NCBI GenBank assembly: GCA_017518735.1
Contig: JAFWTY010000040.1
Location: 1-64,000 of the forward strand
DNA length: 64,000 nucleotides
Direction of reading: 5' to 3'
DNA from: Lachnospiraceae bacterium
GTDB taxonomy: Bacteria; Bacillota; Clostridia; Lachnospirales; Lachnospiraceae
The notes beneath the pieces were generated by a model, which was not told the DNA's origin, did not search any database, and worked only from the letters and a program-made list of their open reading frames with translations. Made by a program: the position numbers and the translations under genes. This document shows positions 59,992-64,000 of this stretch, one piece after another. Position 1 is the first letter of the stretch; each line of letters starts with the position of its first letter.

Positions 59992-61434
59992 TTATGAAAA
60001 CAGTTCTTTTTTCCGCGCCAGCATTTCGTCGATCTGGTCCATGTAAAGACCGATGTCTTTTGCCGTATCGCAACGGCTGATTTCCTTCTCGGAAAGGACT
60101 TTTTTGGAAACCGTTCCGGCTCCTGCCGCAACAATGGTCTGCACCTCTTCCATCATGAGAACGTTGTAGATTCCTTCTTTTCCGACCTTGGAAAAACCTA
60201 CATTTTCCAGATTTCCGGCAATGTTCTTCTGCCGATACAGATAATACGGATTTAAGCCCAGTTCTAAAGCTCCCTTTGCCGCAATTTTCATCATCTCTTC
60301 CGGACTGTCCGAAAATGCCGTATCCGCATTCTGCTCCTTCATCCAGTCCTTCATTCCGGCGCTTCTTTTGAGTGCGAGGGAATGCACGGTAAGGGAGTCC
60401 GGCGCAAGTTTGATGATCTGCTCCATGGTATTTCCCACATGGGAAATCTTCTCTCCGGGAAGGCCGATGATGATGTCCATATTGATATTCGTAAAGCCCT
60501 CTTCCCTTGCAGAAAGAAAAGCATCTATGGTCTGTTTCGTATCGTGATTTCGTCCGATCAGGCGAAGGGTTTCGTCATTCATGGTCTGCGGATTAACGGA
60601 AATACGGTTCACACCGTTTTCTTTCAGTACACGGAGTTTCTCTTTCGTAATACTGTCCGGTCTGCCGGCTTCCACGGTAAATTCAACCGTATTGGCAACC
60701 AAAGTATGGCGGTGAATCATATCCATCAGAATTTTCAATTCTTCCGCACTGAGGGATGTCGGTGTACCGCCGCCGATGTATATGGTATTCAGCGGTCTTT
60801 CCGCAAAAAGTTCCTTCGTCAGAATCAATTCTTTTTCCAGGCGGGATAAGTATTCTTCCACGCGCTCCTGCCACTTTATAATCGGATTGGACAAAAACGA
60901 ACAGTATAAACATCTGCTCGGACAGAACGGAATACCGATATATAACGAGTATCCTTTGAGCGGATCGATTTTTCCGATGATTCCTGCTTCACACTTTGCA
61001 ATTTCAATTGCCAGATTTGTCTTATCTTCGCTGACAAAACGGTCCGTTCGGTAAAAATCCCGAACTTCCTCTTCCGTCTTCCCCGCCATGATCATCTGTC
61101 TGGCAAACTTCGTCGGTCTGACGCCCGTTAAGCTTCCCCATGGAAGATCGGTCTTAGTCACGGTGTGAAGAGCCTGATAGAGATTGGACATATGTGCCCT
61201 TTTGAAGGCTTTTTTGTCCTCGAACGGCGTATTGACCGGATAGGTTAATTCTGTTTTTTCCCCGGAATCAGCAAACCGAAACGCACTTGCACCCTCCTTG
61301 TAGTCGCAATAAAGAAAAGCGTCAGAATCCTCATTCTGACGCAGGATATCTCTTCCCGTGAAAAACTCTTTCACCAACAGGTAGGTATCATATTCCAATT
61401 GTTCATTCGTGCAGTATAAAGACAGTTTTTCCAC
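59992..61434 (-). CDS. hemZ: coproporphyrinogen dehydrogenase-type radical SAM protein HemZ
   Basis: A HemN/HemZ-family radical SAM protein. It has an N-terminal extension typical of HemZ (about 1-160, with GVRPTK), then the cluster motif CPSRCLYC, GGGTPTSL and GRNHDT. It is assigned to oxygen-independent oxidation of coproporphyrinogen, but members of this family may be haem chaperones, so the reaction is not proved. A TTG at 61440 is possible, but GTG 61434 is better spaced from the GGGAG site. It lies two bases after the MBL gene. Confidence 0.88.
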   Translation of the reverse strand: MEKLSLYCTNEQLEYDTYLLVKEFFTGRDILRQNEDSDAFLYCDYKEGASAFRFADSGEKTELTYPVNTPFEDKKAFKRAHMSNLYQALHTVTKTDLPWGSLTGVRPTKFARQMIMAGKTEEEVRDFYRTDRFVSEDKTNLAIEIAKCEAGIIGKIDPLKGYSLYIGIPFCPSRCLYCSFLSNPIIKWQERVEEYLSRLEKELILTKELFAERPLNTIYIGGGTPTSLSAEELKILMDMIHRHTLVANTVEFTVEAGRPDSITKEKLRVLKENGVNRISVNPQTMNDETLRLIGRNHDTKQTIDAFLSAREEGFTNINMDIIIGLPGEKISHVGNTMEQIIKLAPDSLTVHSLALKRSAGMKDWMKEQNADTAFSDSPEEMMKIAAKGALELGLNPYYLYRQKNIAGNLENVGFSKVGKEGIYNVLMMEEVQTIVAAGAGTVSKKVLSEKEISRCDTAKDIGLYMDQIDEMLARKKELFS

Positions 61435-61436
61435 AA

Positions 61437-62072
61437 TCAAACTCCCGCAACAAATGGATTGTACATTTTTTCGTGTCCGATGGTCGTAAATTCTCCGTGA
61501 CCAGGATAAACCTTTACTTCATCGGGAAGTTCCATCAGTTTAGCCAAAGACTTTTTCAGATCCGCCACATCTCCGGTTTCAAAATCGGTTCTTCCGACAC
61601 TCTCGCAGAATAAGGTATCTCCGCTGAATAAAATGCCCTCTTCCTCAAAATAATAGCAACATCCGCCTTCGGTATGACCGGGCGTCTTGATCATTTTGCA
61701 TTTCATGGAACCGACCGTAATCTCCTCTCCGTCCTTCAAAAGAACATCGGGTTTTACGGTGTAAGTCTTGCCAACCTTGGCCGAGGAATTTTTGATGGAA
61801 TCGTTTAACAGATCCTCCTCGTCCTCAGAGGCATAAACCTTTGCGCCGGAAACCTCGCGCATTTCATTCACGCCCATGATGTGATCAAAGTGACCGTGTG
61901 TTAATAAAATAGCCTGAATGGTAAGTCCTTTTTCGCGAAGCTTGGTAAATAACTTTCCACCCTGGGAGTTCGGATCGACAAAAATCGCATCATACTCTCC
62001 TTCGCGATGAATGAAATAACAGTTGTTTTCAAGGATGCCGAGTACAATGCATCCGACTTTTAATTCCTGCAT
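61437..62072 (-). CDS. metallo-beta-lactamase-fold hydrolase (glyoxalase II-like)
   Basis: A 211-residue cytoplasmic zinc hydrolase. The metal motif is THGHFDHI (H-x-H-x-D-H), followed by TPGHTEGG, the metal-bridging Asp in FSGDTLF, and a final PGHGEFT. It resembles the glyoxalase II-like proteins encoded after relA in many Clostridia (the relA-MBL-hemZ string). The physiological substrate is unknown; hydroxyacylglutathione is unlikely in an organism that may lack glutathione. Confidence 0.9.
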   Translation of the reverse strand: MQELKVGCIVLGILENNCYFIHREGEYDAIFVDPNSQGGKLFTKLREKGLTIQAILLTHGHFDHIMGVNEMREVSGAKVYASEDEEDLLNDSIKNSSAKVGKTYTVKPDVLLKDGEEITVGSMKCKMIKTPGHTEGGCCYYFEEEGILFSGDTLFCESVGRTDFETGDVADLKKSLAKLMELPDEVKVYPGHGEFTTIGHEKMYNPFVAGV

Positions 62073-62098
62073 GGTAAATTTATTTCCTTACGTAAGTA

Positions 62099-64000
62099 TT
62101 AGCTGCTGGTTCTTTCGATGTTCAGCACGCTTTCGATCTGTCCGAGTTTTTCGACAATGTTGGTCAGTTCCTCTTTGCTCTGAATCTCAAAGGAAACCTG
62201 AACCGTCGCGACCTCTCTCTTGCTGGTTGCGGTCGAGAGCGACAAAATCGGAACATTCTTCTCGGTAAGCGTTCTGGTGATATCCACAAGCAATCCATTC
62301 CGGTTGTTCGCAAAGATTGTGATGCTTGCGATGTATTTATTCGAATTGTCCGCAGTCAGTGCTGCCTCGGACCAGTCTGCCTCGATTAAGCGTTTCTTGT
62401 CTTCAAAAGGAAGATTGCGGATATTTACGCAGTCTCTTCTGTGAATGGATACACCCTTTCCTCTGGTAACAAATCCCACGATGTCGTCTCCGGGAATCGG
62501 ACTGCAGCATTTTCCGAAGCGGAATGCCACATCGTCCACACCTTCCACCACAATACCGCTCTTGGCATCAAAACGACGGTTCTTTCTCGTCTGAGCATCC
62601 GCTGCAACGGTTTCCACAACCTGCTCATCGGTAATTGGCTTCTTGTGATTGCGTTCGTAAAGTTCCGTCATCTTGTTGATGACCTGACCTTCTTTTAAGC
62701 CGCCGTGGCCGACAGCCGCAAGTAAAGCATCCCACTCCTTGAAACCGTATTTACGCATAACGTAATCGGTGTAAGGTGTTTTTGCAAGTTCGTTATAATC
62801 ATATCCGCGGGGTTTGCAGTACGAAGAAAGCAGTTCCTTTCCACGAACAATGTTGTCATCTTTTCTTTCCTGTCTGAACCACTGGTTGATCTTGTTTCTG
62901 GCCTGTGCGCTCTTTACAAAACTCAGCCAGTCAAGGCTCGGACCCGTTGAGGTATTTGAGGTTAAAATCTCAATCTTGTCACCGTTTTGGATCTTGTAAT
63001 CGATGTTAACAAGCTTTCCGTTCGCCTTCGCTCCGATCATCTTGTTTCCGACCGCGGAGTGAATGGAGTAAGCAAAATCGACCGGTGTGGAACCCATCGG
63101 AAGCTGTTTCAACTCGCCGTTCGGGGTGAAGCAGTATACTTCGTCGGTAAATAGATCCAGACCGTTCTTTACGAGATTTAAGAACTCCGCATTGTCCTCG
63201 GATTCTTTCTGCCATTCCAGAATCTGGCGTAGCCAGGCAAACTTCTTCTCATCGCTTAGATAAATATGCTTGCCGTCGGCATTTTCTTTGTATTTCCAGT
63301 GAGCGGCTATACCGTATTCCGCAATCTGATGCATTTCATTGGTACGGATCTGAATCTCAAAAGGCTGTCCGGAGGAGCCGATAACCGTCGTATGAAGCGA
63401 CTGATACATATTACTCTTCGGAGATGCGATATAGTCCTTAAAACGTCCCGGATAGGGCTTATAAATACCGTGAACCACACCGAGTGCTGCCCAGCAGTCC
63501 GGAATTGTATCTACGATGATACGAACCGCGAACAGATCATAAATCTGATCGAGGGTTTTATTCTGGTTCTTCATCTTCTTGTAGATGGAGAAAAAGTGCT
63601 TTACTCTTCCGTCAATCGTTGCGTGGATGCCGGCATTTTTGATATGCTGTCCCACTTCCTCAACGATGCTCTGTACATACTTTTCACGCTCCGCACGGCG
63701 CGTTGCGATCTTATCCACCAGATCGTAATATGCTTCCGGCTCCAGGTATTTCAAAGACAAGTCGTCAAGTTCGACCTTGATTCTGGAAATACCGAGACGC
63801 TGCGCAATCGGGGAATAAATCTCCAAAGTCTCCTTTGCCTTTTCAATCTGCTTTTCGGGAGACATATGCTTCAAAGTACGCATGTTGTGAAGACGGTCGG
63901 CAAGCTTTACCACGATTACTCGGATATCTTTGGCCATGGCGAGGAACATCTTGCGAAGGTTCTCTGCCTGAACATCCATCTTATCGCGGTTACCGATTTC
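62099..64000 (-). CDS. relA: bifunctional (p)ppGpp synthetase/hydrolase, partial (N-terminus beyond right edge)
   Basis: The alarmone enzyme of the stringent response. The frame is open past the right edge (EIGNRDK precedes the first internal Met), so about the first 100 residues are missing. Present are the second half of the HD hydrolase domain (KLADRLHNMRTL, RLGISRIK), the synthetase domain (VKHFFSIYKKM, FAVRIIVD, EIQIRT, IAAHWKYKE), the TGS domain (VYCFTPNGELKQLP), a zinc/helical region (GKCCSPIPGDDIVGF) and a C-terminal ACT domain. Hydrolase activity cannot be fully judged because the metal-binding HD residues are cut off. Confidence 0.95.
   Translation of the reverse strand, partial: EIGNRDKMDVQAENLRKMFLAMAKDIRVIVVKLADRLHNMRTLKHMSPEKQIEKAKETLEIYSPIAQRLGISRIKVELDDLSLKYLEPEAYYDLVDKIATRRAEREKYVQSIVEEVGQHIKNAGIHATIDGRVKHFFSIYKKMKNQNKTLDQIYDLFAVRIIVDTIPDCWAALGVVHGIYKPYPGRFKDYIASPKSNMYQSLHTTVIGSSGQPFEIQIRTNEMHQIAEYGIAAHWKYKENADGKHIYLSDEKKFAWLRQILEWQKESEDNAEFLNLVKNGLDLFTDEVYCFTPNGELKQLPMGSTPVDFAYSIHSAVGNKMIGAKANGKLVNIDYKIQNGDKIEILTSNTSTGPSLDWLSFVKSAQARNKINQWFRQERKDDNIVRGKELLSSYCKPRGYDYNELAKTPYTDYVMRKYGFKEWDALLAAVGHGGLKEGQVINKMTELYERNHKKPITDEQVVETVAADAQTRKNRRFDAKSGIVVEGVDDVAFRFGKCCSPIPGDDIVGFVTRGKGVSIHRRDCVNIRNLPFEDKKRLIEADWSEAALTADNSNKYIASITIFANNRNGLLVDITRTLTEKNVPILSLSTATSKREVATVQVSFEIQSKEELTNIVEKLGQIESVLNIERTSS

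Overview
The window looks like chromosome from an anaerobic Clostridia species, most likely family Lachnospiraceae (Butyrivibrio-like). The evidence is the moderate G+C, the strong GGAGG ribosome binding sites, the gene string recJ-priA-def-fmt-rsmB-rlmN-prpC-prkC-rsgA-rpe, the string relA-MBL-hemZ ... hisS-aspS, a SecDF fusion, a PadR/DUF1700/DUF4097 operon and a GH9 cellulase lipoprotein. The taxonomic call is inference from gene content and style. Nearly all genes lie on the minus strand. The exceptions are a diguanylate cyclase, a small SOS-type gene and the cellulase. No rRNA, tRNA, CRISPR array, integrase or insertion sequence was recognised, and no gene-free stretch exceeds 300 bases.

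Layout. 1-1650: an unrecognised protein running off the left edge. 1.8-3.0 kb: a membrane GGDEF diguanylate cyclase. 3.0-4.1 kb: ychF. 4.3-15.0 kb: one long putative operon, read leftwards, with two family 2 glycosyltransferases, an FkbM methyltransferase, a third family 2 glycosyltransferase, a Wzm/Wzt-type exporter, a fucosyltransferase-like enzyme, and then a hybrid histidine kinase translationally coupled to an orphan solute-binding lipoprotein. 15.1-15.5 kb: a 92-residue protein under a promoter carrying a LexA-type palindrome. 15.5-23.0 kb: padR-DUF1700-DUF4097, a FtsX-type ABC transporter and its probable two-component system. 23.1-36.9 kb: aminotransferase, rpe, rsgA, prkC, prpC, rlmN, rsmB, fmt, def, priA and a frameshifted recJ. 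37.0-42.8 kb: secDF, a CorC/HlyC-type CBS protein, a sirtuin-like protein lacking its catalytic motifs, and an L,D-transpeptidase. 42.9-46.0 kb: the GH9 cellulase and a phosphopantetheinyl transferase. 46.1-49.2 kb: aspS and hisS. 49.3-59.9 kb: an accessory block. 60.0-64.0 kb: hemZ, an MBL hydrolase and relA/spoT (truncated by the right edge).

The best candidate for an undescribed system is 49.3-56.6 kb. It is a tight seven-gene run if the HD-GYP gene upstream is included: beta-propeller/HD-GYP c-di-GMP phosphodiesterase, Ser/Thr kinase, coiled-coil protein starting MSGPK, double zinc-ribbon/FHA protein, Clp-like AAA+ ATPase, a one-cluster radical SAM activase, and a polytopic membrane protein. 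The kinase has two copies of a TV(L/F)NP motif in its N-terminal tail, which could be the phosphothreonine ligand of the FHA protein. The block sits between hemZ and hisS, which are commonly adjacent in Clostridia, so it looks like an inserted module. The logic of kinase, FHA adaptor and Clp-type ATPase resembles the PpkA-Fha-ClpV branch of type VI secretion, but no secretion structural genes are present.

Other notable observations are the pseudo-sirtuin (41.1-41.8 kb), the single-base frameshift in recJ, a 27-bp inverted repeat around the padR promoter whose five imperfections all become G-U pairs in one RNA strand, four helically phased TTAAGG repeats upstream of the ABC transporter, and the orphan solute-binding protein coupled to a hybrid sensor kinase.
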